In this document: positions 35,925-45,344 of the stretch, piece after piece | How the letters are laid out: each line of letters opens with the position of its first letter | How positions within the stretch are numbered: the stretch's first letter is position 1 | NCBI RefSeq assembly: GCF_006658505.1 | Contig: NZ_VFUZ01000015.1 | Span: 62,001-126,000 of the forward strand | Reading direction: 5' to 3' | Origin: Mesorhizobium sp. B2-4-15 | Lineage (GTDB): Bacteria; Pseudomonadota; Alphaproteobacteria; Rhizobiales; Rhizobiaceae | Length of the DNA stretch: 64,000 nucleotides | Position numbers and translations under genes: made by a program | The notes under the pieces: generated by a model | What the model was told of the DNA's origin: nothing | Databases searched by the model: none | What the model saw: the letters and a program-made list of their open reading frames with translations, nothing else

Positions 35925-36972
35925 TGTCCTTGCCCTGCTTGCGTGCCCTGGCCATCGTGCGCAACATGGCTATCTCTCGCATCGCTTCCGCCATCGGCTG
36001 CGCCGGATAGCCGCCCCAGATCTCGCCGGCAGGAACATTGCTCATAAATCCACTTCTGGCGGCAAGCTTGGCTCCCGTGCCGATGGTCAGATGATCCGCA
36101 AGTCCGACGCCGCCGCCCATGGTGACATTGTCACCCACGACCACGGAACCGGAAATACCTGAAAGCCCTGCGACTATGCAATTGCGACCGATGCGGACGT
36201 TATGGGCGATCTGCACGAGATTGTCGATCTTGGTGCCCTGACCGATAATCGTATCGGACATGGCGCCGCGATCGACAGTGGAATTGGAGCCGATCTCGAC
36301 ATCGTCCTGGATGACCACCCGACCGATCTGGGGAACACGTTCCGGCCCCTTGGCGCCGCCGACGAAGCCAAAGCCATCCTGGCCGATCCTGGCCCCGCCA
36401 TGGATGATGACCCGGTTGCCGATCAGCGCATATTGGATACTCGCGCCCGGGCCAACATAGCCGTTGCGGCCAATCTTGCAGGACTGCCCGATGACGGCGT
36501 TGGGCGCGATCACGGTGCCGCTGCCGATCGAGACGCCCGGCCCAACGACCGCTCCGGCCTCGATGATCACGCCGGCCTCGACATGCGCGGTTGGATCGAC
36601 ATGGGCATGCGGCGAAACGCCGGTTTCGCCGGTCATTGGCCCTGGCGTGGCGGCCGTGGGGAACAGCAGTCGCCCGACCAGCGCGAATGCCTGCTGCGGT
36701 CGCGGGTGGATCAGCACAGCGATGCCGACCGGCGCCTTGTTGGCGAATTCCGCTGGGCACAGCACGGCCGCGGCCCGCAGCGATGGCATCAGCGCGGAAT
36801 TACGCCTGCCGTCCACGAAGACGAGCGCATTCGCTCCGCCTTCGCTGGCTGGTGCCAGTGCTTCGATCGAAACGTCGGATTGGCCGGAATCGACAAGCAC
36901 CGAGCCGGTCAGATTCGCGACTTCGGCCGCCGTATACCGGCGTGATGGCGCGAAGAACACCGGATCGGTCAT
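35917..36972 (-). CDS. lpxD: UDP-3-O-(3-hydroxyacyl)glucosamine N-acyltransferase
   Basis: LpxD adds the second acyl chain in lipid A synthesis. The 351-residue protein has the N-terminal uridine-binding domain (about 1-100) and a long hexapeptide-repeat beta helix (about 110-320; for example VGPGVSIGSGTVIAPNAVIG). The catalytic histidine is in LVQIAHNVRIG. The C-terminal helix reads PMAEAMREIAMLRTMARARK. It is preceded by bamA on the same strand, with a hairpin in the gap. Confidence 0.95.
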   Translation of the reverse strand: MTDPVFFAPSRRYTAAEVANLTGSVLVDSGQSDVSIEALAPASEGGANALVFVDGRRNSALMPSLRAAAVLCPAEFANKAPVGIAVLIHPRPQQAFALVGRLLFPTAATPGPMTGETGVSPHAHVDPTAHVEAGVIIEAGAVVGPGVSIGSGTVIAPNAVIGQSCKIGRNGYVGPGASIQYALIGNRVIIHGGARIGQDGFGFVGGAKGPERVPQIGRVVIQDDVEIGSNSTVDRGAMSDTIIGQGTKIDNLVQIAHNVRIGRNCIVAGLSGISGSVVVGDNVTMGGGVGLADHLTIGTGAKLAARSGFMSNVPAGEIWGGYPAQPMAEAMREIAMLRTMARARKQGKDNG

Positions 36973-37006
36973 TCCAGAAGCTATATCCAGCTAGGTCGGA
37001 ACATTT

Positions 37007-37032
37007 CTCCCGGATCCAAAAAAATCCGGGAG
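37007..37032 (-). other. Hairpin between bamA and lpxD
   Basis: A perfect 9-base stem (CTCCCGGAT/ATCCGGGAG) with an 8-base loop that contains a run of A's on the plus strand. It is 17 bases past the bamA stop. On the minus strand no T run follows the stem, so it may be an RNA processing or stability element or a weak terminator that sets bamA above the lpx genes. Confidence 0.55.
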
Positions 37033-37048
37033 CATCGTTGGCCGCCGA

Positions 37049-39445
37049 TCAGAAGCGGGTCGATATGCCGAAGTTGAATTCTTGCACCTCGTCACGCGCT
37101 TCCTTCTTGACCGGGATCGCATAGTCGATACGGATCGGGCCGAACGGTGAAGCCCACATCAGGCCGACACCGACCGAGGCGCGCAATTTCATACCAGTGC
37201 CCGCAATTGATATGTCTGGGGCGAGATCAGCGCCAAGATGTCGGTCGATCTTGCTGCCGTAGAGCGTTGCGGCGTCCGCAAACACCGCACCGCGCAGACC
37301 GAAGCTCTCGGGAATGACCGGCAATGGGAACTGCGCTTCGGCCGAGGCGTTGAAATAAGTCACACCCCCCAGATGGTCACCCGTGGTCGGGTCCACCGGA
37401 CCGATGCCATTATACGCAAAGCCACGGATCATGCGGTCGGTGCTCTGGAACTGATCGAAAATACGCAGATTACCGTCGCCGCCATAGGCCTCAACGTGTC
37501 CTGCACCGCCTGAAATCAGCCCGACCAGATCAAGCTGCTCGGACAGCGTCTGGTAGACACTGCCGCGCCCGGTGATCTTTACGAACTTCGCGTCACCACC
37601 GAGACCGGCCAGCTCGACCGTCGTGTTGGCATAGATGCCTTCATGCGGGTTCTTCATGTCGTCGATCGTGTTGTAAACCAGCCCGAGGCTGACCGACGAC
37701 TTGATCCAAGGACTCTGGGCGATGCCATCCAAGATCGCCGGCGAAATCGAGCAGGTGCCGGCGGGAGCTGAATCGGAGGTAGGACCGCAATTGTCATCCA
37801 CCGAATATTTCTCTTGCGAGATGTTGTATGCCAGCTGGGTCGTGATGCTGTTCGTGATCGGCAAGCCGAAGCGCACGGTCGCACCCGTGGTATCGCTGTC
37901 GTAATTGTTGTTGTATTGCCGCGTCGATTTGTAGACGTCGAAGCCGGCTGCGATGCGCCGCCCGAGGAAATACGGTTCGGTGAATGAGATGCTGTAGTCG
38001 CGCGAATGCCTGCCGCCACCCGCCGACAGCTTGATGTACTGACCACGGCCGAGGAAGTTGCGCTCGGTGATCGATCCTTCGACCGACGGGCCGGCCGTGT
38101 CACCGCCAGTCGAATAACCGGCGCCGACAGAGAACTCACCGGTGGATTTCTCGACTACGTCGACCACCAGCACGACCTGGTCGGGCTGCGAACCGGGCAC
38201 CGTCGAGATTTCGACTTTGTCAAAATAATTCAGGTCTTCAAGGCGCTTCTTCGCGCGCTGGACGAGCACCTGGTTGAACGCATCGCCTTCACTGACGTCA
38301 AACTCGCGGCGAATGACGTAGTCGCGCGTGCGGTCGTTGCCGCGGATTTCGATGCGCTCGATATAGGCCTTGGTCCCTTGGTCGATCGTATAAACGACCG
38401 AAATCGTATGGTTCTCGAAGTTGCGGTCGCCGCGTGGCGTCACCTGCGCGAAGGCATAGCCCGAACCGGCCACCTTCTCGGTGAGCGCTACGATGGTGTC
38501 TTCGACGTTCTTGGCGTTGTAGACATCGCCCTTGCGGGTCTCGACCACCGCTTCAAGCGCCTTCGAATCCACTTCCGGGATGGTGCTTTCGACGCTGATA
38601 TCGCCGAAATTGTAACGCTCGCCTTCCTGGACGGTGATAGTAACCGTGTACTTGTTCGTCGCGCTGTCGAGTTCGCCGACGGCGGACACCACCTGGAAAT
38701 CGGCATAGCCGTGATTGTAGTAGAAGCGGCGCAGCAGTTCCTGGTCGGCGCGCAGCTTGTCCTCGTCATAGACGTCGTCACGCAGGACGAACGAAACCCA
38801 GGACGAGCGCTTGGTGTTGATCACGTCCGACAGGCGGCGGCTGGAATAAGCGCTGTTGCCGACAAAATTGATCGCCGCGATCTGCGTTCGGTCGCCTTCG
38901 GTGATGTGGAACACCACGTTCACGCGGTTGTCACCGAGCTCCATGACCTGCGTGGTCACGCCGGCATCGTCACGGCCGATACGCCTGTAGGCGGCCTTGA
39001 CCGCCTCGACGTCCGAATCCAGCGTCGCCTGCGAGAAGGTGCCGCGTGGCTTCAACTGGACCGCGGCCTGGAGTGCATTGTCCTTGAGCTTCTTGTTGCC
39101 CTGGAACAGCACCTGGTTGACGACCTTGTATTCGGAAACCTTGACCACCAGCGTCGAGCCGACTTGGTTGATCCGCACGTCCGAGAACAGCCCGGTGCCG
39201 AACAGCGCCTTGACCGCGGCGTCGATGTCGGAACTCGAGAAGGCCTTGCCCGGCTTGATGGTGATGTAATTGCGGATCGTATCGGCGTCGACACGCTGGT
39301 TGCCGCTGACCTCCACCCTGCTGACGACAGCGGCTTCAGCCGCCGATGTGGCAACGAATTGCACTGCGAGCGCACCTGGCACAACCAGAGCGGCGGACAG
39401 TGCCGCCGCTGACGCGGCGTTCAGAAACTTGGATGCTGCCTTCAT
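37049..39445 (-). CDS. bamA: Outer membrane protein assembly factor BamA
   Basis: BamA inserts beta-barrel proteins into the outer membrane. The 798-residue protein has a signal peptide (about 1-37, ending SAAEA), five POTRA repeats (about 38-440, beginning VVSRVEVSGNQRVDADTI) and the Omp85 barrel, with the loop-6 motif region at IRGFAYNGIGP (the conserved RGF) and a C-terminal aromatic residue (FGISTRF) as signal for its own insertion. Length and order are normal. Upstream lies rseP on the same strand with a 217-base gap that may contain its own promoter. Confidence 0.96.
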   Translation of the reverse strand: MKAASKFLNAASAAALSAALVVPGALAVQFVATSAAEAAVVSRVEVSGNQRVDADTIRNYITIKPGKAFSSSDIDAAVKALFGTGLFSDVRINQVGSTLVVKVSEYKVVNQVLFQGNKKLKDNALQAAVQLKPRGTFSQATLDSDVEAVKAAYRRIGRDDAGVTTQVMELGDNRVNVVFHITEGDRTQIAAINFVGNSAYSSRRLSDVINTKRSSWVSFVLRDDVYDEDKLRADQELLRRFYYNHGYADFQVVSAVGELDSATNKYTVTITVQEGERYNFGDISVESTIPEVDSKALEAVVETRKGDVYNAKNVEDTIVALTEKVAGSGYAFAQVTPRGDRNFENHTISVVYTIDQGTKAYIERIEIRGNDRTRDYVIRREFDVSEGDAFNQVLVQRAKKRLEDLNYFDKVEISTVPGSQPDQVVLVVDVVEKSTGEFSVGAGYSTGGDTAGPSVEGSITERNFLGRGQYIKLSAGGGRHSRDYSISFTEPYFLGRRIAAGFDVYKSTRQYNNNYDSDTTGATVRFGLPITNSITTQLAYNISQEKYSVDDNCGPTSDSAPAGTCSISPAILDGIAQSPWIKSSVSLGLVYNTIDDMKNPHEGIYANTTVELAGLGGDAKFVKITGRGSVYQTLSEQLDLVGLISGGAGHVEAYGGDGNLRIFDQFQSTDRMIRGFAYNGIGPVDPTTGDHLGGVTYFNASAEAQFPLPVIPESFGLRGAVFADAATLYGSKIDRHLGADLAPDISIAGTGMKLRASVGVGLMWASPFGPIRIDYAIPVKKEARDEVQEFNFGISTRF

Positions 39446-39662
39446 CGGGCTTAATAACCTTTTCTCGTAGTCCCCACGGCGAGAAAACCGGACGTGCGGT
39501 AATTTCCCCTACCGTATTAACCGGATTTTCCCTACACGCAAGGCTTCTGGTTAATTTGTATTTACTTAACCCTGCTGCGTGGCTTTCGCGTCACTCATAT
39601 CCCCGTGCATGGTAAACGGCGTCTCAACATCGACCATGCCAAAGCCAAATTTCTTCATGATT

Positions 39663-40805
39663 TCAGCACCCAAACAGATCGTTCCAGAATACGAAACCCA
39701 TGAAGCACAAGACCAGAAGCAGACCGGCCCGATAGGCCATTTCCATCATCCGTTCCGACACCGGCCGGCGGATGACGGCCTCCACCCCGTAGAACAAGAG
39801 ATGGCCGCCGTCGAGGGGGGGAATCGGCAAAAGGTTTAGAATGCCTATCCCGACGGACAGCAGCGCGACAAGCTGCACCAGCCACTCGAAACCCAGCTTG
39901 GCCGCCCTGCCGGCCATGTCGGCGATCTTGACGGGACCACCCAACTGACACTTGTCTTCGCGTCCGACGGCGAAGCGCTGCAAAAACTGGCCCGTGCGCT
40001 CGATGACGTGGCCTGTTTCCTCGACTGCCGCCGCAACCGCCCCGACCGGGGTGTAGGTGATGAGACGCGGCTGGCCGAGTTCCTTGTTGTTGACGACGCC
40101 GATCACCGCAACCTTGACCTTGTTGCCGAGCGCGTCTTCCTGCTCCATCAACTGCGGGGTCGCGGTCACCGTGACTTCCTTGCCGTCGCGCAGCATGACG
40201 AAGGTGATGGTGTCGCCGGCACGGCCCGAGACCAGCCGCTGTACGTCGCCGAAGGTCTCGACCTTGCTGGCATCGACGCTGACGAATCGGTCGCCGGGCA
40301 TGATGCCGGCCTTCGCCGCCGGACTGTCGGCGGTAACTTCGGCCACCATGGGCTCCGCGACATAACGCCCATAGGCGCCGAACAGCACGGCAAAGACGAC
40401 GATCGTCAGCAGGAAATTGAACAGAGGCCCGGCCGCCACCGTCGCCGCGCGCTTCCAGATCGCCTGGGTGTGGAAGGCAACCTTGCGTTCCTCGTCGGTC
40501 AGTGTTTCGAGCTCTTCCGATGTCGGCTGGCTGGAGGTGGCGTTCATGTCGCCGATAAATTTGACATAGCCGCCAAGCGGTATGGCGCAAAGCTTCCAGC
40601 GCGTGCCATGCCTGTCGTTGAAGCCGATGAGTTCGGGACCGAAGCCGATCGAAAAGGCCCTGACGCCAATGCCGCACCAGCGGCCGACGAGGTAGTGCCC
40701 CATTTCGTGGACGAACACCACCACGGTCAGCACGAAGAGAAACGGCACGAGCGTGCCGAGAAAGAAACCTTCCGTACTGAAAATCGCGTGAAGAATCCCG
40801 TTCAA
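39663..40805 (-). CDS. rseP: RIP metalloprotease RseP (site-2 protease)
   Basis: RseP cleaves membrane-bound anti-sigma factors and leftover signal peptides within the membrane. The 380-residue protein has the zinc motif HEMGH at residues 33-37 in the first membrane helix, a periplasmic PDZ domain (about 125-205) and the third-ligand motif in LLPIPPLDGGHLL (about 325-338). The start appears to be a TTG at 40805, preceded by GAGGG seven bases away. A nearby ATG at 40810 leads straight to a stop. It lies between cdsA and bamA, the usual order. Confidence 0.94.
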   Translation of the reverse strand: MNGILHAIFSTEGFFLGTLVPFLFVLTVVVFVHEMGHYLVGRWCGIGVRAFSIGFGPELIGFNDRHGTRWKLCAIPLGGYVKFIGDMNATSSQPTSEELETLTDEERKVAFHTQAIWKRAATVAAGPLFNFLLTIVVFAVLFGAYGRYVAEPMVAEVTADSPAAKAGIMPGDRFVSVDASKVETFGDVQRLVSGRAGDTITFVMLRDGKEVTVTATPQLMEQEDALGNKVKVAVIGVVNNKELGQPRLITYTPVGAVAAAVEETGHVIERTGQFLQRFAVGREDKCQLGGPVKIADMAGRAAKLGFEWLVQLVALLSVGIGILNLLPIPPLDGGHLLFYGVEAVIRRPVSERMMEMAYRAGLLLVLCFMGFVFWNDLFGC

Positions 40806-40902
40806 GTCATGCCCTCAAAATTCTTCCGCCGTTGAGGCGTGACTGTGACATCAATCCAGGCGAATCCAAGGCGTATCCGCACCAGATCGTGAAACGACAA
40901 GG

Positions 40903-41718
40903 TCAAACGGGAAACAGCCCCTGCGCCGGATGTTCGGCGCCCGCCGCCATCCAGCCGATGACGTATAGGGCGAAAGCCGCCGCGACAAGCCCGTCGACGC
41001 GGTCCATGACTCCGCCATGGCCCGGAATGAGCACGCCCGAATCCTTGCGGCCGTGACGCCGTTTGACCCAGGATTCGAATAGGTCGCCGGCCTGGGCGAC
41101 AATCGAAAGCACGAGCGCCACCAAGCCGAGCAAGGCCAGATTGCCGGCACCGGCCATGGCGGCCAGAATGAGCCCGGCGACAACACCGCCAACCGCGCCG
41201 CCAAGCGCGCCGCTGCGCGTCTTGCCGGGTGATATCGACGGGGCCAATTTCGGACCGCCGACGGCGCGCCCAACGAAATAGGCAAAAATGTCGGTCGCCC
41301 AGACGACCGCGAAGAGGAACAGGATGGCGACAAGACCCGAATGATCGCCATCGCGCAGCAAGGCAAGCGACAGGCCGGACACGCTGGCATAGGCAAGGCC
41401 GCTCGCCTCCCACTGCCCGGTCTCGCGCACCAGGGCGGCAATCGCTGTCACCGCAATCAGAAACACGACGAGGGGCAGCAGCCAGAATGCGGGAAGGCCG
41501 GCAATCAAGGCGCCGATGAACACGACGGCCAGCGTCTCGGGCAGGAAACCGAGCCGCTTGGCCGCGGCAGGCCGCGACATGCGCGTCCACTCGTAAAAGA
41601 TCATTGCCGACATGACGGCGCACAGCAGCCGGAAAGGCAGGCCACCCAGCCAGGTCAGGCCAAGGGCAACGATGGCAAGCACGACCGCTGAAATGACGCG
41701 GAGCTGAAGATTGCTCAT
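40903..41718 (-). CDS. cdsA: Phosphatidate cytidylyltransferase
   Basis: CdsA makes CDP-diacylglycerol, precursor of all phospholipids. The 271-residue membrane protein has about seven hydrophobic segments and the CDP-alcohol signature near the C terminus: SPGKTRSGALGG earlier, then RRHGRKDSGVLIPGHGGVMDRVDGL. The start at 41718 (MSNLQLRV) overlaps the uppS stop by four bases. A longer frame to 41874 is a shadow of uppS. CTP for this reaction comes from PyrG. Confidence 0.94.
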   Translation of the reverse strand: MSNLQLRVISAVVLAIVALGLTWLGGLPFRLLCAVMSAMIFYEWTRMSRPAAAKRLGFLPETLAVVFIGALIAGLPAFWLLPLVVFLIAVTAIAALVRETGQWEASGLAYASVSGLSLALLRDGDHSGLVAILFLFAVVWATDIFAYFVGRAVGGPKLAPSISPGKTRSGALGGAVGGVVAGLILAAMAGAGNLALLGLVALVLSIVAQAGDLFESWVKRRHGRKDSGVLIPGHGGVMDRVDGLVAAAFALYVIGWMAAGAEHPAQGLFPV

Positions 41719-42449
41719 CCCGCGGCCGGTCGCGAAGCGACGTCTTGGGGGTCCAGTCCGCCGAAACGGCGCTCGCGGCCGGCAAATTCGCGCAGGGCTT
41801 CCGCCAGATGCTCGCGGCTGAAGTCCGGCCAGTAGCACGGCAGGAAGACGAGCTCGCTGTAAGCGGCCTGCCATAGGAGGAAGTTGGACAGGCGAAGCTC
41901 GCCGCTGGTGCGGATGACCAGTTCGGGATCGGGGATGCCCTGCGTGTCGAGAGAGGCGGCAAAGCTTTCGGCGGTGATCGCCTCGCTGTCCAATTCACCC
42001 CGCCCGACGGCTTCGGCGAGCTTGCGCGCCGTGCGCACGATCTCATCGCGACCGCCATAGTTGAAGGCGATGACCAGCGTCAGCGACGTGTTCCGGATTG
42101 TCAGCGATTCGGCCTCTTCGAGCAGGCCTCTGATGTCCGGCTGCAGCCCTGCCCTGTCGCCGATGATCCTGACCCGCACGCCGCTCTGGTGCAGTTCGGC
42201 CAGATCCCGGCGGATGAACAGTTTCAACAACCCCATCAGGTCACTGACTTCGGACTTGGGCCGCGACCAGTTTTCCGACGAGAAGGCATAGACGGTCAGG
42301 AATGAGATGCCGAGGGCCGGTGCCGCGCGCACCGTCTTGCGCAGCGCCTCGACACCAGCGCGATGACCCGCGAGCCTCGGCATGCCGCGCGCCTTGGCCC
42401 AGCGTCCATTTCCATCCATGATGATCGCGACATGCGCGGGCGTTGTCAT
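41715..42449 (-). CDS. uppS: Isoprenyl transferase (undecaprenyl diphosphate synthase)
   Basis: UppS elongates farnesyl diphosphate to the C55 carrier lipid for peptidoglycan and O-antigen. The 244-residue protein has the catalytic IIMDGNGRWAKARG with Asp12, then HRAGVEALR, LTVYAFSSENWSRP, FNYGGRDEIV and IRTSGELRLSNFLLWQ, all in normal order. It overlaps cdsA by four bases and follows frr by 32 bases. Confidence 0.96.
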   Translation of the reverse strand: MTTPAHVAIIMDGNGRWAKARGMPRLAGHRAGVEALRKTVRAAPALGISFLTVYAFSSENWSRPKSEVSDLMGLLKLFIRRDLAELHQSGVRVRIIGDRAGLQPDIRGLLEEAESLTIRNTSLTLVIAFNYGGRDEIVRTARKLAEAVGRGELDSEAITAESFAASLDTQGIPDPELVIRTSGELRLSNFLLWQAAYSELVFLPCYWPDFSREHLAEALREFAGRERRFGGLDPQDVASRPAAG

Positions 42450-42481
42450 GATCTCGCTTTCGGGTCAGCCGAAGCCCAACC

Positions 42482-43036
42482 CTAAACCTGCATGATTTCA
42501 GCTTCCTTGTCGGAAAGCAGATGATCGATGGTGCTGATCGTTTCGTCGGTAAGCTTCTGGACCTGATCCGAACGCTTGCGATGATCGTCCTCGCTGATCG
42601 CGCCGTCCTTCTCGGCCTTCTTCAGGAAGTCCATGCCGTCGCGGCGCACATGGCGCGCAGCGACGCGGGCGTTCTCGGCATAGCCATGCGAGATCTTGAC
42701 CAGTTCCTTGCGGCGCTGTTCGTTGAGCTCCGGCAGTGGAATCCTGAGATTGGTGCCGTCGACGATCGGGTTGAAGCCCAGATTGGATTCACGGATGGCG
42801 CGGTCGACCGCGCCGACCATCGATTTGTCCCAGATCGACACCGAGATCATACGTGGTTCCGGCACCGTGACGTTGGCCACCTGATTGATCGGCATGGTGG
42901 TGCCGTAGGCCTGCACCTGGATGGCATCGAGCAGATTGCTGGAGGCGCGACCGGTCCGCAGCGAAGCCAGATCATGTTTGAACGCGGCGATCGCCCCATC
43001 CATGCGCCTCTTGAGGTCGTCGTACTCACCACTCAT
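42482..43036 (-). CDS. frr: Ribosome recycling factor
   Basis: Frr with EF-G splits post-termination ribosomes. The 184-residue protein matches the family length (185) and has LASLRTGRASSNLLD, VQAYGTTMPINQVANV, IPLPELNEQRRKELVK and the helical C terminus QKLTDETISTIDHLLSDKE. It is 109 bases behind pyrH in the same direction. Confidence 0.97.
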   Translation of the reverse strand: MSGEYDDLKRRMDGAIAAFKHDLASLRTGRASSNLLDAIQVQAYGTTMPINQVANVTVPEPRMISVSIWDKSMVGAVDRAIRESNLGFNPIVDGTNLRIPLPELNEQRRKELVKISHGYAENARVAARHVRRDGMDFLKKAEKDGAISEDDHRKRSDQVQKLTDETISTIDHLLSDKEAEIMQV

Positions 43037-43145
43037 CTTAGTCTCCTCGACCCGTCTGCCGCGGGTTCACTGCTTCGGGGCAACGCCCCATGTGCGAGCC
43101 TGATTCTCGAAAAGCCGGTTTCCCTTTTAAGGGATCAGGCCCGGA

Positions 43146-43868
43146 TCAATCATCCGCGACGACCGTGCAGCGGCCGCCGCCCCTCAGAATATCGCCGAAA
43201 CCACCTTTTTCGTGGATCGAATAGACGATTATCGGAATGTTGTTTTCGCGCGCAAGTGCAATCGCAGCCGTATCCATGATGGAAAGGCCGCGCTTTATGA
43301 CTTCGGCGTGACTGATGCGCTCGAAACGCGTCGCATTAGGGTCCTTTTTCGGATCTGCCGAATAGACACCATCGACCTGCGTGCCCTTGAACAGTGCATC
43401 GGCACCGATTTCTGCGGCGCGAAGTGCCGCGGCCGAATCAGTGGTGAAGAACGGATTGCCGGTGCCACCGGCGAAGATCACCACCTTGCCCTGATTCATG
43501 TAGGCGGTCGCCTGGCGCTGCGAAAAGCTCTCGCACAGCTCGGGCATGGCGATCGCGGACAGCACGACGGCGTCGACACCGATCTTGTTCAGCGACGTGC
43601 GCAGCGCTAGCGAGTTGATGACCGTGGCGAGCATGCCCATGTGATCGCCGGTGACGCGGTCTCCGCCCTTGGAGGCGACGGCCACACCGCGAAAGATATT
43701 GCCGCCGCCGATGACGACACCGACCTCGATGCCCAGCGCGCGGGCCTCCGCGATGTCGGCGGCGATGCGATCCACGACCGAAACGTCGATGCCGAAATGC
43801 TGCTCGCCCATCAACGCTTCACCCGAGGCTTTCAGCAAGACACGTCGGTAGAGGGGCTTCACCGTCAT
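43146..43868 (-). CDS. pyrH: UMP kinase
   Basis: PyrH phosphorylates UMP to UDP. The 240-residue amino-acid-kinase fold protein has VLLKASGEALMG, VVIGGGNIFRG, DHMGMLATVINSLAL, IFAGGTGNPFFTTDSAAALRA and TQVDGVYSADPKKDP. Length is normal. It is placed after tsf, as in most bacteria, but with an unusually long 445-base gap in between. Confidence 0.97.
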   Translation of the reverse strand: MTVKPLYRRVLLKASGEALMGEQHFGIDVSVVDRIAADIAEARALGIEVGVVIGGGNIFRGVAVASKGGDRVTGDHMGMLATVINSLALRTSLNKIGVDAVVLSAIAMPELCESFSQRQATAYMNQGKVVIFAGGTGNPFFTTDSAAALRAAEIGADALFKGTQVDGVYSADPKKDPNATRFERISHAEVIKRGLSIMDTAAIALARENNIPIIVYSIHEKGGFGDILRGGGRCTVVADD

Positions 43869-44313
43869 CTGGTTCCTCGAAAATCTCGGCGCGGCAGGTT
43901 CTGGAGGCGAAAGGCCCCTGCTTCACCCGGCGGTTCTGTCATGGCGGGTTGACCGGATACACGAAGGGCGCAGCGATGTCACGCCGCGCCCCTGTGCAAA
44001 ATTTCAGGCTTTCTGGATCAGGTGCTGCTGAGGCTGGCGGCCCGGCCCTCGACCACCACCGGCGGCGAATGGCAGAGAGGCTTGTCGCGGTCACGACGCC
44101 TCCTGCGACCCTGACCTGGACTGTGAACCGAAGCAGAAAAGGACATGGCCACGGTCCGGCTGACGTCACCCTTTCACGCCGTGATCGTCTGTCTCCCCGC
44201 CTATATCGGGCGCCGAAACTGCGGGCCTTTATCGACATCGCGCAAGAAATCGGCCTGACATCCCTGCGGACGCCAGGCCGGAAAACCGCTTTCGGGATAA
44301 ATCGGTAAGCGAC
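43869..44313. other. Gap between tsf and pyrH
   Basis: No gene is supported here. ORFs of 99-119 codons on both strands have no family and no ribosome binding site worth noting. The stretch holds the hairpin at 43966-43991 and should hold a promoter for the pyrH-frr-uppS part of the run. Confidence 0.45.
43966..43991 (-). terminator. Hairpin downstream of tsf, possible weak terminator
   Basis: Read on the minus strand, GGGCGCGGCG and CGCTGCGCCC pair over ten positions (one G-U) around a six-base loop. Only two U's follow immediately, so termination may be factor-dependent or partial. It lies about 320 bases past the tsf stop. Confidence 0.4.
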
Positions 44314-45234
44314 TTACTTCTTGACCGCCGCCGCGACTTCCGCCGCGAAATCCGTCTCTTCCTTTTCGATGCCTTCGCCGAGCGCGAAGCGCAGATAGGC
44401 CGTGATCTTGGCCGGGGCGCCGATTTCCTTCTCGGCATCCTTCAGCGCCTTCTCGACGGTGATGTCGGGATTGAGCACGAAGGCCTGCTTCAGGAGCACG
44501 ACTTCCTCGTAGAACTTACGCAGGCGACCTTCGACCATCTTCTCGATGATCGCTTCCGGCTTGCCCGACTGGCGCGCCTGGTCGGAGAAGATCGCCTTTT
44601 CGCGTTCCACCGCGGCCGGATCGATCTGCTCTGCCGTCAGCGCCATCGGGTTGGTGGCAGCGACATGCATGGCGATCTGACGGCCAAAGGCGTTGGCGGC
44701 GTGCTCATTGCCGGTGGTCTCGATCGCGACCAGCACGCCGAGCTTGCCGAGGCCGTCGGCAACCGCGTTGTGCACATAGGTCGCCACCGCGCCATGTGGC
44801 ACGGTGAGCTTGGCCGAGCGGCGGAAGCCCATGTTCTCACCGATGGTGCCGACCGCGTCCTTGATCGTATCGGCGACCGACTTGTCCGAACCCGGATATT
44901 GGGCGGCCGCAACCGCCTCGGTCGTGCCATAGGCAAGCGCCACCTTGGCAACGTTGGCGACGATTTCCTGGAAGGCGGCATTGCGGGCAACGAAGTCGGT
45001 CTCGGAATTGACCTCGACGACCGCAGCCTCGCGCACGCCATTGTCGACGCCGATCAGGCCTTCGGCAGCGGTACGGCCGGCCTTCTTGTCGGCCTTGGAG
45101 ATACCCTTCTTGCGCAACCAGTCGACGGCCTCTTCCATGTTGCCGTTGGTCTCGTTCAACGCCGCCTTGCAGTCCATCATGCCCGCGCCGGTCAAGTCGC
45201 GGAGTTCTTTGACCTGTGCAGCCGAAATGCTCAT
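44314..45234 (-). CDS. tsf: Elongation factor Ts
   Basis: EF-Ts exchanges GDP for GTP on EF-Tu. The 306-residue protein has the N-terminal LRDLTGAGMMDCKAAL (ubiquitin-associated-like domain) and EVNSETDFVARN. The later GENMGFRRSAKL segment, VATNPMALT and EGRLRKFYEEVVLLKQAFV are as expected. Start at 45234 (MSISAAQ) begins the conserved part. The frame upstream to 45348 runs into the rpsB-tsf gap. It is 110 bases behind rpsB, the standard pairing. Confidence 0.97.
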   Translation of the reverse strand: MSISAAQVKELRDLTGAGMMDCKAALNETNGNMEEAVDWLRKKGISKADKKAGRTAAEGLIGVDNGVREAAVVEVNSETDFVARNAAFQEIVANVAKVALAYGTTEAVAAAQYPGSDKSVADTIKDAVGTIGENMGFRRSAKLTVPHGAVATYVHNAVADGLGKLGVLVAIETTGNEHAANAFGRQIAMHVAATNPMALTAEQIDPAAVEREKAIFSDQARQSGKPEAIIEKMVEGRLRKFYEEVVLLKQAFVLNPDITVEKALKDAEKEIGAPAKITAYLRFALGEGIEKEETDFAAEVAAAVKK

Positions 45235-45344
45235 TGTCGCCTCTTTGTTTTTAAATGCACCGACGCACCATCGGCATTCGATGGTGCGTCTGTTTAGCGT
45301 GCCAAAATATGAGAAAGATGAAGGCCGCAACCGGCCTTCGCTTA

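Noticed and set aside
38006..39412. 468-codon open frame on the plus strand opposite bamA
   Set aside because: Shadow of bamA POTRA region; no family recognised.
40806..40902. Absence of dxr between cdsA and rseP
   Set aside because: Looked like a deletion compared with other bacteria, but the same cdsA-rseP order without dxr is recalled for Sinorhizobium, so it is normal here.
40802..42058. 418-codon minus-strand frame across uppS and cdsA
   Set aside because: Alternative frame of two well-supported genes; Arg/Ala-rich and without family.
43949..44308. 119-codon plus-strand frame between pyrH and tsf
   Set aside because: No ribosome binding site, low-complexity basic translation, covers a hairpin; treated as non-coding.
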